Shown in pieces: positions 42,900-51,160 of a DNA stretch of 64,000 bases. Below the pieces are notes generated by a model. That model was not told the DNA's origin. It was given only the letters and a program-made list of their open reading frames with translations, and ran no database searches. The DNA comes from Palsa-1150 sp964531095. Lineage in GTDB: Bacteria; Myxococcota_A; Polyangia; Polyangiales; Polyangiaceae. The position numbers were made by a program, and so were the translations under genes. The stretch is from positions 62,001 to 126,000 of the forward strand of contig CAZHED010000005.1 in the NCBI GenBank assembly GCA_964531095.1. The letters are read 5' to 3'. Positions within the stretch are counted from its first letter, which is position 1. Every line of letters begins with the position of its first letter.

Positions 42900-44804
42900 A
42901 TGGACGAAGAATCCCCAAGTCTTGGCATTGCGCGGCCTGCCCTGCGCCGACTGGTCGCGTTCAGCCGACTGCTGGGCGCGGCGCGTGCGCCTCTTGGATT
43001 TCAGATTCTGGGGCGCGTCCTCTTGCACTCGGCGCTCGTGGGGGCGGCCGCGGGGCTGCTCGGGTCATTGTTCTTCGCCGGCGTCGAGGCCGTGCAGCGG
43101 CTCTGCCTAGAAAAGTGGACGGGGTACATCCCTTTACGCGCAGGAGGGGAGCGGATCTTGGGGGAGATGCGGGAGCTCCCACCGTTTCGTCCCTGGCTGC
43201 TCGTGGTCATTCCCGCGGTCGGCGCGCTGCTCGGCGGCGCGATTTCGTTCTGGGTCGCGCCCGAGACGCGCGGTGGGGGCAGCGACGCGATCATCGAGGC
43301 GTTCCACCACCGGGACGGCATGGTGCGCAAGCGCGTGGCCTTCGTGAAGGGGCTCGTTTCCATCCTCACGCTCGGGTCGGGCGGATCGGGTGGACGCGAG
43401 GGGCCGACGATGCAGATGGGGGGCGCCCTCGGCTCGCTGGTCGGGCAGCTCTTGCGGGTGACCGATCGGGAGCGGCGCATTTTGCTCGTAGCCGGAACGG
43501 CCGCAGGCATGGCCGCCGTTTTCCGCACCCCGCTCGGAGCGGCGCTGCTCGCGGTCGAGGTGCTCCACCGCGATGATTTCGAGGCGGACGCGCTCGTGCC
43601 GAGCGTGCTCGCGAGCGTCGTCGCGTATTCCGTATTCATCGCCTTCTTCGGCGAGTCGACCCTCTTCACGCACGCGCCTTCCTATCCGTTCGTGCCGCAG
43701 CACTTGCCGCTCTACGCCCTTCTCGCCCTGGGTATATCGCTGGTGGCCGGTGCGTTTCTGTCGACCCTGCGCCGGGTGCAGTCCACGACGCGCGCCCTTC
43801 GCATTCCGGAGTGGTGCAAGCCCGGGCTCGGGGGGCTGGCGCTCGGGCTCTTCGCGACGCCCATGATCGTCTACATCGGCCCGCACCTCGGCCAGACGGG
43901 GCAGGGGCTCGGTATCTTGGGGGGCGGCTACGGCGCCGCGCAGCTCGCCATCAGCGGCGCCGCTTGGTTCCCGCTGGGCTGGCGCGGCGTCGAGCTATTG
44001 GCGCTTCTCGGCGTGATCAAGATCGTCGCGACCTGCCTGACGGTGGGAAGCGGCGGAAGCGCGGGAGATTTCGGTCCGTCGCTCGTGATTGGAGGCATCT
44101 TCGGAGGCGCCTTCGGGCGGGCGGCGCAAGTGCTCCTGCACGATCCGCGGATCGAGCCCGGTGCCTTCGCGCTCGTGGGCATGGGGACATTCTACGGCGG
44201 GCTCGCGCACGTGCCGATAGCGTCTCTCGTGATGACCTGCGAGCTCGCGGGAAGCTACGACTTGCTCGTCCCGCTGATGCTCGCCGAGGGGATTGCCTTC
44301 GTCGCCCTCCGCCATCGGACCCTCTACCTCTCCCAGGTGCCGACGAGGCGCGACTCGCCGGCGCACCGTGAGGACCTCATCTTCGACGTGCTGACTGGGG
44401 TTCGGGTCGGGGACGTCATCGCGCGCGACCGCGTGCACGCCAGCTTCGAGGCGCGAACACCGGCGCGCGTGGTCATCGAAAGAGCCGCGGCGACGACGTG
44501 GCAGGACGTGTTCCCCGTGCTCGGCGAGGACGGGACGCTCGTGGGGGTCGTCCTCAGCGACGTGCTCCGAACGATGGCGGCCAACCCGGACATCGGCGAC
44601 CTCGCGATCGCCCACGATCTGATGGTGCCCCCGGTGAGTGTCAAAGACACCGACGATCTGCGGCGCGCGCTCGACGCCATCCTCGCTCACGGCGTGCGCG
44701 AGATCGTCGTGACCGATGAGCAGGGACGCATCGTCGGGCTCCTCGACGAGGCCGACATCACCCGCGTCTACCAGAGTGCGACGGCAGCCAGCAGGCGTTC
44801 GTAG
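42900..44804 (+). CDS. ClC-family chloride channel/antiporter with CBS pair
   Basis: A 634-residue protein. ClC selectivity segments GSGGSGGREGPT (159-170) and TAAGMAAVFRTPLGAALLAVE, and VGSGGSAGDFGPSLVIGGIFGG in the second half are clear. The usual GSGIP is GSGGS here. About 10 or more membrane helices end near 455, followed by two CBS domains (about 465-630) with GEDGTLVGVVLSDVLR and DEQGRIVGLLDEADI. CBS pairs sense adenine nucleotides in this family. ATG 42900 is preferred. Confidence 0.92.
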   Translation: MDEESPSLGIARPALRRLVAFSRLLGAARAPLGFQILGRVLLHSALVGAAAGLLGSLFFAGVEAVQRLCLEKWTGYIPLRAGGERILGEMRELPPFRPWLLVVIPAVGALLGGAISFWVAPETRGGGSDAIIEAFHHRDGMVRKRVAFVKGLVSILTLGSGGSGGREGPTMQMGGALGSLVGQLLRVTDRERRILLVAGTAAGMAAVFRTPLGAALLAVEVLHRDDFEADALVPSVLASVVAYSVFIAFFGESTLFTHAPSYPFVPQHLPLYALLALGISLVAGAFLSTLRRVQSTTRALRIPEWCKPGLGGLALGLFATPMIVYIGPHLGQTGQGLGILGGGYGAAQLAISGAAWFPLGWRGVELLALLGVIKIVATCLTVGSGGSAGDFGPSLVIGGIFGGAFGRAAQVLLHDPRIEPGAFALVGMGTFYGGLAHVPIASLVMTCELAGSYDLLVPLMLAEGIAFVALRHRTLYLSQVPTRRDSPAHREDLIFDVLTGVRVGDVIARDRVHASFEARTPARVVIERAAATTWQDVFPVLGEDGTLVGVVLSDVLRTMAANPDIGDLAIAHDLMVPPVSVKDTDDLRRALDAILAHGVREIVVTDEQGRIVGLLDEADITRVYQSATAASRRS

Positions 44805-44832
44805 ATCGGTGCCGCGGGGCGCCCGGCCGGGC

Positions 44833-44870
44833 TTGACGCATTAGCTAATCTAGCTAACGGTTAAACAACC
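44833..44870 (+). promoter_or_regulatory. AT-rich promoter/operator of the toxin-antitoxin operon
   Basis: Directly upstream of the antitoxin GTG sits TTGACG (44833-44838, a good -35) and TTAGCTAATCTAGCTAAC (44841-44858), which holds two TAGCTAA copies and the palindrome TTAGCTAA. Antitoxins of this type bind such palindromes to repress their own operon. The -10 is not obvious. The AT content contrasts with the rest of the window. Confidence 0.55.
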
Positions 44871-45110
44871 GTGTCCAAAGTCGTCAACATGCACGAGGCC
44901 AAGAGCAATCTCTCCCGTCTCGTCGAAGAGGTAGAGGCCGGTGGGGAGATCATCCTCGCGCGAGCCGGCAAGCCCGTCGCGCGGCTCGTGCCCATTCGTT
45001 CGTCCGCACGGCGCCGACTCGGTCGGTGGAAGGGCAAGGTCCAGATGTCGGACGACTTCGACGCGCCGCTACCGGCCGAGGAGCTCGCGGCATGGGAGGG
45101 GCGCCGGTGA
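44871..45110 (+). CDS. Phd/YefM-family antitoxin
   Basis: A 79-residue antitoxin. The N-terminal DNA-binding block MSKVVNMHEAKSNLSRLVEEVEAGGEIILARAGKPVARLVP is typical (here read as start, helix, GGEIILAR, PVARL). The C-terminal acidic tail (DDFDAPLPAEELAAWEG) is the toxin-neutralising part, of the kind found paired with PIN toxins. GTG start at 44871. Seven bases separate its stop from the toxin start. Confidence 0.9.
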   Translation: MSKVVNMHEAKSNLSRLVEEVEAGGEIILARAGKPVARLVPIRSSARRRLGRWKGKVQMSDDFDAPLPAEELAAWEGRR

Positions 45111-45117
45111 ACGCCAC

Positions 45118-45492
45118 GTGAAGCTCATGCTCGATACCCACGCCTTGATCTGGGCGCTCGAGGGGAGCCCGCGCCTTTCGAAAGCCGCGAGGCGTGCAGT
45201 CGAAGACACGGGCAACGAGGTCCTCGTCAGCGCAGTGTCGGCTTGGGAAATCGCGATCAAGAAGTCATTTGGTCGCCTGAATGTGCCCGATGACCTCCTC
45301 CAAGCGACGGACGAGGCAGGGTTCCTCCGGCGCAGCTTAGGGTTCGCGGAAGCAAGCAGGCTCGAGACGCTGCCGTGTCATCACGACGACCCTTTCGACA
45401 GGATGCTCATTGCACACGCGATGGAAGAGGGGGCTTCGATTGTGACGAGGGATCCGGAGATCGCGAAGTACCGTGTACAGACCGTCTGGTAA
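45118..45492 (+). CDS. PIN-domain toxin (VapC-like)
   Basis: A 124-residue PIN ribonuclease. The acidic metal-site residues are present: MLDTHALIWALEG, SAWEIAIKKSFGRL, DDPFDRMLIAHAMEEG and VTRDPEIAKY. GTG 45118 is used; ATG 45127 is possible. With the preceding Phd-type antitoxin it forms a type II toxin-antitoxin pair, whose toxin would cleave RNA when the antitoxin is degraded. Confidence 0.92.
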   Translation: MKLMLDTHALIWALEGSPRLSKAARRAVEDTGNEVLVSAVSAWEIAIKKSFGRLNVPDDLLQATDEAGFLRRSLGFAEASRLETLPCHHDDPFDRMLIAHAMEEGASIVTRDPEIAKYRVQTVW

Positions 45493-45713
45493 AACCTGCC
45501 CCCCCTCCCGCGCCGCTTTTCGGTTGTCGACTGCGTTTCACTTGGTTCTGTCTACAAGACAAACGGGAGCCGCGCTGGGTTGGTCCCTCGCGCCGCTAAA
45601 TCGCATTTGATGGCGTTTCGGTCGTCGCCAGAGCGTCCGCTCAAAGCAGCTCGGCAGCCCGAAGCGCAAGACCGGGAGTGTCGCAGACGCTATCGATCCT
45701 CCTCCGTCATCGC

Positions 45714-45744
45714 GCTCGTGCTCACAGGAGCTCGTGCTCACAGG
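45714..45744. repeat. Short tandem direct repeat (15 bp, two copies)
   Basis: GCTCGTGCTCACAGG occurs twice, separated by one A. Both copies are identical. No function is apparent. Confidence 0.8.
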
Positions 45745-45806
45745 TCGAGCCCGCGTTCGCGAAATGAGCCAAGCTCCCGGCAAACGACGGGGTGACCAAG
45801 GCCTTC

Positions 45807-45833
45807 GAACCCGGCGGCGGTGCCGCCGGGTTC
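45807..45833. terminator. Strong hairpin, candidate terminator of the RRM operon
   Basis: GAACCCGGCGGC (45807-45818) and GCCGCCGGGTTC (45822-45833) form a perfect 12-bp stem with a GGT loop. It lies 58 bases beyond the stop of the minus-strand Lys/Arg-rich gene. No T tract follows on either strand. Confidence 0.5.
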
Positions 45834-45890
45834 ATGACGTCGGACGGGTCGCCCACTGGCGAAGCCGTCGCACCCCCCGACTGGGGCCTT

Positions 45891-46082
45891 CTACGAATCT
45901 TCCGTTACCGGTTGCGGGCCGGGGACAATCCCAGCGATATCAGGATCGACCCCAGGCTCGACGGGCCCCTGGTCAGCCGGCCCTTCGGCGCGGCGCTGCT
46001 TGCGCTTGGCGTCTTTTGCGCGCTGCTTTTCCTGGCGAGCACGCTCTTTCTGGCGTTTGGCAAAGGTGGTGTTCGATGCCAT
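45891..46082 (-). CDS. Small Lys/Arg-rich protein downstream of RRM gene
   Basis: A 63-residue protein starting MASNTTFAKRQKERARQEKQ: strongly basic and helical in its first 35 residues, then acidic/Pro-rich to the end. The start is set by an AGGAGG ribosome site (46094-46099) about 11 bases before the ATG. It directly follows the RRM gene, and small basic KRQKERAR proteins next to RNA-binding proteins have been seen in related genomes to my recollection; RNA contact is plausible. A plus-strand frame over the same bases was rejected. Confidence 0.75.
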   Translation of the reverse strand: MASNTTFAKRQKERARQEKQRAKDAKRKQRRAEGPADQGPVEPGVDPDIAGIVPGPQPVTEDS

Positions 46083-46093
46083 CTATAGCCGCT

Positions 46094-46099
46094 CCTCCT
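46094..46099 (-). promoter_or_regulatory. Consensus ribosome binding site AGGAGG
   Basis: AAGGAGGAGC on the minus strand, between the RRM stop (46101-46103) and the ATG at 46082. It is one of the few full consensus sites in the window and supports the small gene being real and highly translated. Confidence 0.8.
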
Positions 46100-46100
46100 T

Positions 46101-46403
46101 TTACCAACGCTCGCGCTTCCCACCGCCGCCGCCGCCACCGCCGCCACGGCTCTGCTGGCGCTCTTCGGCCTCGTTCACGCGGAGTGCGCGGCCGTCGAGC
46201 GTCGTGCCGTTCATCTCGGCGATCGCTTTGGCCGCTTCTTGTGCCGTGCCCATCGTCACGAACGCGAAGCCGCGTGACTGCCCGGACTCCCGGTCGGTGA
46301 CGACGTGCACATCGGTCACCGCGCCAAATGCGGCGAACGTGGTGCGAAGCGCGTCAGCGTTGGATTGAAACGAAAGGTTGCCTACGTAGAGACGATTGCC
46401 CAT
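46101..46403 (-). CDS. RRM-type RNA-binding protein
   Basis: A 100-residue single RNA-recognition-motif protein: RNP2 LYVGNLSF near the N-terminus and RNP1 RGFAFVTM about residue 45, ending in a run of nine or so Gly and a basic RERW tail. The glycine-rich tail matches bacterial and cyanobacterial Rbp-type cold-shock RNA-binding proteins. ATG 46403 was chosen because it gives MGNRLYVGNLSF; upstream frame is untranslated. It heads a two-gene unit with the Lys/Arg-rich protein. Confidence 0.9.
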   Translation of the reverse strand: MGNRLYVGNLSFQSNADALRTTFAAFGAVTDVHVVTDRESGQSRGFAFVTMGTAQEAAKAIAEMNGTTLDGRALRVNEAEERQQSRGGGGGGGGGKRERW

Positions 46404-46682
46404 GATTTTACTCTCGATTCCAGCTCGGTGTCGTTGCCGTCTCGCAACTTCGCGGATCCCAGAATCGAGAGAGCGTCGTCGTGCACGGTGAACGTCGTTG
46501 CTTGCGCGGAGGTAAATACTCTCCGAACGCCGGATGCGCAAGGCGCACGCGTACATGTGCCCGGAAGAGCTGGGGATCCTGCGGCCGAGCTTCGTTCGGC
46601 GCTCGCCCGTGTCGCACCGCCTCGTGCCGCCCGCTCGTCGTCCCGGACTCGGCTTGGGCGCAGGGCGCGCCTCTCCACCATC

Positions 46683-47912
46683 CTACCTCGCTTTGGGCGG
46701 CGTCCGGTACCCGATCGAGACGCCGATGATGTTGACGATTCCGCTGTAGTCGCCGGGGAAGACTGGGTCCGTGCTGGTCTTCTTGAACACAAGGAGCAAC
46801 TGATAGCCGAGGTCCAGGTGCAGCCCCGACGGGTGATAGTAGCTCCCCCCGAGAGCGAGGTTCAGCCGGTCGGAGTCCGGAACGTCGGGCGCCAACGTGC
46901 TGCCCGGTGACGGGGTGGGATCGTAGAGGACGCCGGCGCGAATGCGCCACGACTCGTCGATGGCCAGTTCGCCACCGACGTGAACGTTCACGGTGTTCCT
47001 CCAGTTTTTCGGCTCGTGGGTGTTGAGTGTTCCGCTCGCATCGTTCGGGAAATGGATGTCGATCGAATGAAACTTCGCCCAGCCGTACCACTGGACGTCC
47101 ACGTCGACGACCAGGTTCTTGACCGGGTGCGAGGCGGCACCGATCTGCAAGACGTCCGGAGTGACAATCGAGGTGGTCACCCGCTGGTCGCGCAGGATTC
47201 CCTGGAGCTCGACCGGCACGCCGTCGAAGTGGGCGTCGCCGTCGAAGTCGAACTTCACCGCGCTGCGATACTGAACCCCGAGCGCAAGGTACTGCGGGAT
47301 CGCTTCGAGCTGTGCGCCGACGTTCCCTCCGAACCCCCATGAGCCCGCGCCGAGCTCCGTGGACGCTTCGGCGACGCCGGTCTCTATTTTCCTTTTCAGA
47401 TCGACGGTCGCACGTACCAGCTGTGCGCCCGCGCCGATGCGCAGTGGACCGAACCGGTAGGCCACGGTCGGGTTGAAGTCGTAGGTCGCGAACGCCGACT
47501 CGGTGATGAGCCTCTTGCCCGCCCAGTCCGAAGGCCATGTGAGCGTCAGCCCGAACGGCGTGAAAACGCCGACGCCGATCGACAGATCGTCGGTAATCCC
47601 GCCCGCCTCGTACGCCTGAAATGGCGGCACGACTCCGAACGAATTGCTCGTCGAGACGCCGCCCGGGCTCGTGTACCGGTACGACGGAGCGATGAGCGAA
47701 TCGCCGATCTGCGCGTCGAGAATCTTGCCCTGGGCGATTCCCGCGGGATTGTAGAAGATCGACGACGAGTCATCGATCATCGCGGTCACGGCGCCGGCCA
47801 TGCCGGTGCCCCTTCCCGATTGCACGTCGAGAGCAATACCGGCGCCCCTCGCCGGACGGGCGAAGACGAGGAGGGCGCCGGCCAGTGTCACCACCGCAAA
47901 GCGCATCTTCAT
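46683..47912 (-). CDS. FadL/OmpP1-family outer-membrane transporter
   Basis: A 409-residue outer-membrane barrel. Signal peptide (about 1-23, ending PARGAG), then the FadL hatch region with GRGTGMAGAVTAMIDDSSSI and FYNPAGIAQG, and alternating beta-strands to the C-terminus. FadL proteins carry long-chain fatty acids and other hydrophobic molecules across the outer membrane. GGAG ten bases before the ATG. It lies 34 bases after the lipase-like gene, on the same strand. Confidence 0.9.
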   Translation of the reverse strand: MKMRFAVVTLAGALLVFARPARGAGIALDVQSGRGTGMAGAVTAMIDDSSSIFYNPAGIAQGKILDAQIGDSLIAPSYRYTSPGGVSTSNSFGVVPPFQAYEAGGITDDLSIGVGVFTPFGLTLTWPSDWAGKRLITESAFATYDFNPTVAYRFGPLRIGAGAQLVRATVDLKRKIETGVAEASTELGAGSWGFGGNVGAQLEAIPQYLALGVQYRSAVKFDFDGDAHFDGVPVELQGILRDQRVTTSIVTPDVLQIGAASHPVKNLVVDVDVQWYGWAKFHSIDIHFPNDASGTLNTHEPKNWRNTVNVHVGGELAIDESWRIRAGVLYDPTPSPGSTLAPDVPDSDRLNLALGGSYYHPSGLHLDLGYQLLLVFKKTSTDPVFPGDYSGIVNIIGVSIGYRTPPKAR

Positions 47913-47946
47913 GGGAATGGATCTCCGCTTTCGTGTGGACGATTGT

Positions 47947-50925
47947 TCACGGGAGGGTACCGGTCGCGAGGAACGTTGCGGCTTGCGTCTGCGCTTTGAT
48001 GGTCAAAGCGACGCTCTGCGTCGTCGCCGCCGCAGGCTTGAGCAAGAAGCCATGACGTCCGGCCGGGGGCACGCTCGTCATGTCGAATTGGTCGGCCGCA
48101 TCCGTGAACTCGTAACAGAAGAGCGGGGGGAGGCAGCCGAAGCCTGGCGGTGTGTTCGTGAACGATCGATTCGCCGCCGACACGAGAGCGAGGCTCGCCA
48201 GGTTCGGGATCGTTTGGTCGTCCTCGATGAATTGGATGAATGCCTTGCGATTCGCGCTGGGTGCTGTCACGCCGCCCGCGACCGTGACCGGATGGGTCAC
48301 GCGCCAGCCCATGTTCGAGGGGTCCGCCGGGTCGAGGATCCACTGCGCGGTGCCGATGAACTGATCGAACGCCGGCGTGCCCGGCAGGATGCCTTGTGCG
48401 GCGAGCCCCCCGAGGAGCGCCGCCTTTTGGGCGGCGAACGACGGCGCGTTCAAGATGATCTGCGGCAAGTCGCCGCCCGGCACGTTGAGCACGACGTTCT
48501 TCGTGTCGGGCGAGACGGCGTTGAAGAGCGTTCCCAGAATGCCGCTCAGGCTCTGTCCGACGTAGCCGATGTTGGTGAGATCGAACGTTGCCATTCCGCC
48601 TGCGGCGGCGATGCGGTTCGAGAGCGATGCGGGGCCCGTGCCCCGGAGCATGTGAACGAGCTGCGCCAGGTCGATGACCTGCTGGCGGAAGTTGTCCCGT
48701 GTCGCGAAGAAGTTCGACAGACTGAAGATGTTCCAGCCGCTGATGACCGGACGCCCGCCGGCGTCGCGCTTGAAGTCGCCTCCTTCGCATTTGCCGTCGG
48801 ACGCGCACGCGCCCATCTTCGCCGCCAAACAGCCGAGGTTACCGGTCGGGTCTGGGCCGGCGGCATCGCCCAGCCCCGGGCACATGATGCGTGTCGAAGG
48901 ATCGCGCGCCACGCACCTGCCCACGAGCGGATCTTCGTTGCACTTCATCGTCGGCAAATCGGCGCACGCGACGTCGTCGGAGACTTGCACCGCCTGCGCC
49001 GCCCCGAAGCCGGTGCATGACGAGCGCTCGCCGTGAAAGAGCACGTCCGTCGCGATGGTCGCTTGCCCTGCGGTCGCCAGCGAGTTCGCGATCGACAGGA
49101 AATCGTTGTGGTCGCGCGTGAACCCGTGGCCGAAGATCGTAATCGGGTAGCCGCCGGCGGGCGGCGCGGCGGCCGGAACCGCGAGGGCGAATGTGACCGG
49201 CTCTGGCTGCGGGTGCAGCACGTCGAGTGTTCCACCAGGGCCGGTGACGGCGACCGGGGTCTCGAACACGCCGACGTAAAAAGCGCCGACCGCGCCGATC
49301 GGGATCGCCGGGCTCGTGGCGCCGGCCGCTGCCGTGTATTGCGCCGTCGCGTCCGCGAAGACGAGGACGCCTTGCGCGGGTGTGGGCAGCACCCCCGAGC
49401 TGCCATAGGCATAGAGCTGGTCGAGCGCCGTCGCCTCCGTTTGGGTGGTGAACGCCCATGCAAGAACGAGGTTTGCGCGCGGCACCCCCTGGGCTTCGAG
49501 CCCGTCGAGCGCCGGCTTCAACGCCGCCCGCAGCGGCTCGAGCTGTGTGGCTTGCGCGTCGGTCAGGATGTTCACCTGGGACTTGCCGTCCACGGCGATG
49601 GGGCTCTTCGAGCGCACGAGCGCAAACACCGGATTGGCGGCGATGCTCTTGCCGGCGTCATCCTTCAGGTCGCTCGTGACGAACGCGAGATAGGTCGTTC
49701 TCTCGTCGAGCGGCGCGCTGAGCTGCCACTGGAGCTGCTGCGGTGAAATCTGCGGCGCCCCGTCGGCTTGTGGGCTCGACAGGCAATTGATGCACGGACG
49801 GTACGCGGGCGCAGTCTGCTCCGCGGTCGGGGCGCTCGAGGTTAGCTTGATCAATCCGATGGCGGTCGTCGTCAACGAGCTGGCCATAGGGTCGATGTGG
49901 GCCTGCGCGACTGCATCGGTCGTCGCACCGTTTTCGCTGATCGGCGGAGCGATCGTCGAGAAGCCGTCCAGCGTGTTGAGCCCGCACGTGAGCTGCGTCG
50001 TCGTGTCGGCCGCCGCCGCGCAGTCCGCCGCCGTCAACGGCTTCAGAGTGGTGGGGTTGGGAAGCGCCACTTTGCCGCCCGCGCGAAGGACGTCGTTCGG
50101 AAACGGAATGACGCCGCTCGCAGGATCGAACGTCACCTCGCCCGCGTCGACGATCGTGAACGTCCAGAGAATGGGGATGGAACGGGCGCTCGGCAGCTGT
50201 TCGAGGGCGACGACTTTCGCGAGGAGCGGCGCGTACCCCCGGCGTATCTCTTCGAGCTGTATCGCCTTTTGCGTCTGATCTTGGAGCCTCGCCGCCGGAT
50301 CCGTTTGGGTCGACGGAATCACGTCGACAGCGGGCGTGCACGACGAGGCGAGATCGGGCAATCCCGCGACCTCCCGCTGGCACGAGACCAGGGGATTCGG
50401 GCTCGAGACGAGCAGCCACGTGGGCGATCCGATCACGGGCTCGCCGCCCGGACCCGTCAGCCGTCCCGCGCCTGCGATGACGGCGACGGCGTACTGGTGG
50501 GCGCGAGTCCATCCGCCCGGGGGCGGCGCGAGGTCGATCGCGTTCGCGCTCGGGTCGAAAACCGGAGGTGGCAGCCGGCTCACCGGCATCCCGGCGGTGA
50601 CGTCGAGGACGAGGAAGTTCTGCGGGACGACGGTCGCGGGGTCGGGTGGTCCGCTCAGGAAGACCTGCGCTGTCGATTCGAACGGAAATCCGGAGAGCGT
50701 GCCCAGATAGCTCTCGTTGAATTCTTTCTGCGCGTCGGAGGCGCCCGCCGGCGACGGGGCGACGATCTTCCCGTTGGTCAGCGCGAGATCGTTGGGTAGC
50801 GGAACGACGGGTGGAGCCGCCGCGGGGTCGAATTCGACGACGATGGTCGCGGCCGGCGGCGGGTTCTGCTTGATGTCGGGTGCGCAGGCTCCGACGAGCA
50901 AGAGAAACGGCACGAATCTCTTCAC
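47947..50925 (-). CDS. Large lipase-like lipoprotein (VolA/Pla-1/cef-like)
   Basis: A 992-residue lipoprotein; GTG 50925, with GGAGG seven bases upstream, gives a signal ending VPFLLLVGAC. The N-terminal 500 residues are beta-rich with bacterial Ig/lipase-N features (FDPASGVIPFPND and similar repeats starting FDPAAAPPVVPLPNDL). The alpha/beta-hydrolase part follows: GYPITIFGHGFTRDHNDF, ATDVLFHGER, and a nucleophile elbow IGYVGQSLSGILG, which is GxSxS instead of GxSxG. Probable surface lipase or phospholipase. It is transcribed just ahead of fadL-like gene 46683-47912. Confidence 0.82.
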   Translation of the reverse strand: MKRFVPFLLLVGACAPDIKQNPPPAATIVVEFDPAAAPPVVPLPNDLALTNGKIVAPSPAGASDAQKEFNESYLGTLSGFPFESTAQVFLSGPPDPATVVPQNFLVLDVTAGMPVSRLPPPVFDPSANAIDLAPPPGGWTRAHQYAVAVIAGAGRLTGPGGEPVIGSPTWLLVSSPNPLVSCQREVAGLPDLASSCTPAVDVIPSTQTDPAARLQDQTQKAIQLEEIRRGYAPLLAKVVALEQLPSARSIPILWTFTIVDAGEVTFDPASGVIPFPNDVLRAGGKVALPNPTTLKPLTAADCAAAADTTTQLTCGLNTLDGFSTIAPPISENGATTDAVAQAHIDPMASSLTTTAIGLIKLTSSAPTAEQTAPAYRPCINCLSSPQADGAPQISPQQLQWQLSAPLDERTTYLAFVTSDLKDDAGKSIAANPVFALVRSKSPIAVDGKSQVNILTDAQATQLEPLRAALKPALDGLEAQGVPRANLVLAWAFTTQTEATALDQLYAYGSSGVLPTPAQGVLVFADATAQYTAAAGATSPAIPIGAVGAFYVGVFETPVAVTGPGGTLDVLHPQPEPVTFALAVPAAAPPAGGYPITIFGHGFTRDHNDFLSIANSLATAGQATIATDVLFHGERSSCTGFGAAQAVQVSDDVACADLPTMKCNEDPLVGRCVARDPSTRIMCPGLGDAAGPDPTGNLGCLAAKMGACASDGKCEGGDFKRDAGGRPVISGWNIFSLSNFFATRDNFRQQVIDLAQLVHMLRGTGPASLSNRIAAAGGMATFDLTNIGYVGQSLSGILGTLFNAVSPDTKNVVLNVPGGDLPQIILNAPSFAAQKAALLGGLAAQGILPGTPAFDQFIGTAQWILDPADPSNMGWRVTHPVTVAGGVTAPSANRKAFIQFIEDDQTIPNLASLALVSAANRSFTNTPPGFGCLPPLFCYEFTDAADQFDMTSVPPAGRHGFLLKPAAATTQSVALTIKAQTQAATFLATGTLP

Positions 50926-51160
50926 GAGGCGACCTCCGGGTTCTGAATCAGCGGACTCGATGTCCGAGACTACGTGCAATAGCGGCGAGTGTGGGGCTCG
51001 TATTTCGTTGCGGACTCTGCCCAACGCCGAGCGCAGACGTGCGCCGCCACCGGTCGGTGAGCAAGCCGCCCGGGCAGCTGCGACCCCAAGCAGCCGGCCG
51101 CGACAGCGGAACTCGAACGCGCGACCGCGCGCGACGCTACACTCCGCGGGGCGAGGTCGA

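Larger units (their letters stand above)
45493..45890. other. Gene-poor interval between toxin-antitoxin pair and the RRM operon
   Basis: About 400 bases without a supportable gene. Small open frames on both strands have no recognisable content. Visible structure: a 15-base direct repeat GCTCGTGCTCACAGG (45714-45728 and 45730-45744) and a strong hairpin at 45807-45833. Its position beside a toxin-antitoxin pair suggests leftover accessory DNA, but no insertion-sequence ends were identified. Confidence 0.55.

Noticed and set aside
45800..45840. Possible tRNA because of CTTCGAACC
   Set aside because: The surrounding bases form a simple 12-bp hairpin, with no cloverleaf or acceptor stem.
45792..46088. 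Plus-strand 98-residue frame
   Set aside because: It overlaps the minus-strand Lys/Arg-rich gene, which has a consensus ribosome site and operon context; the plus frame has neither.
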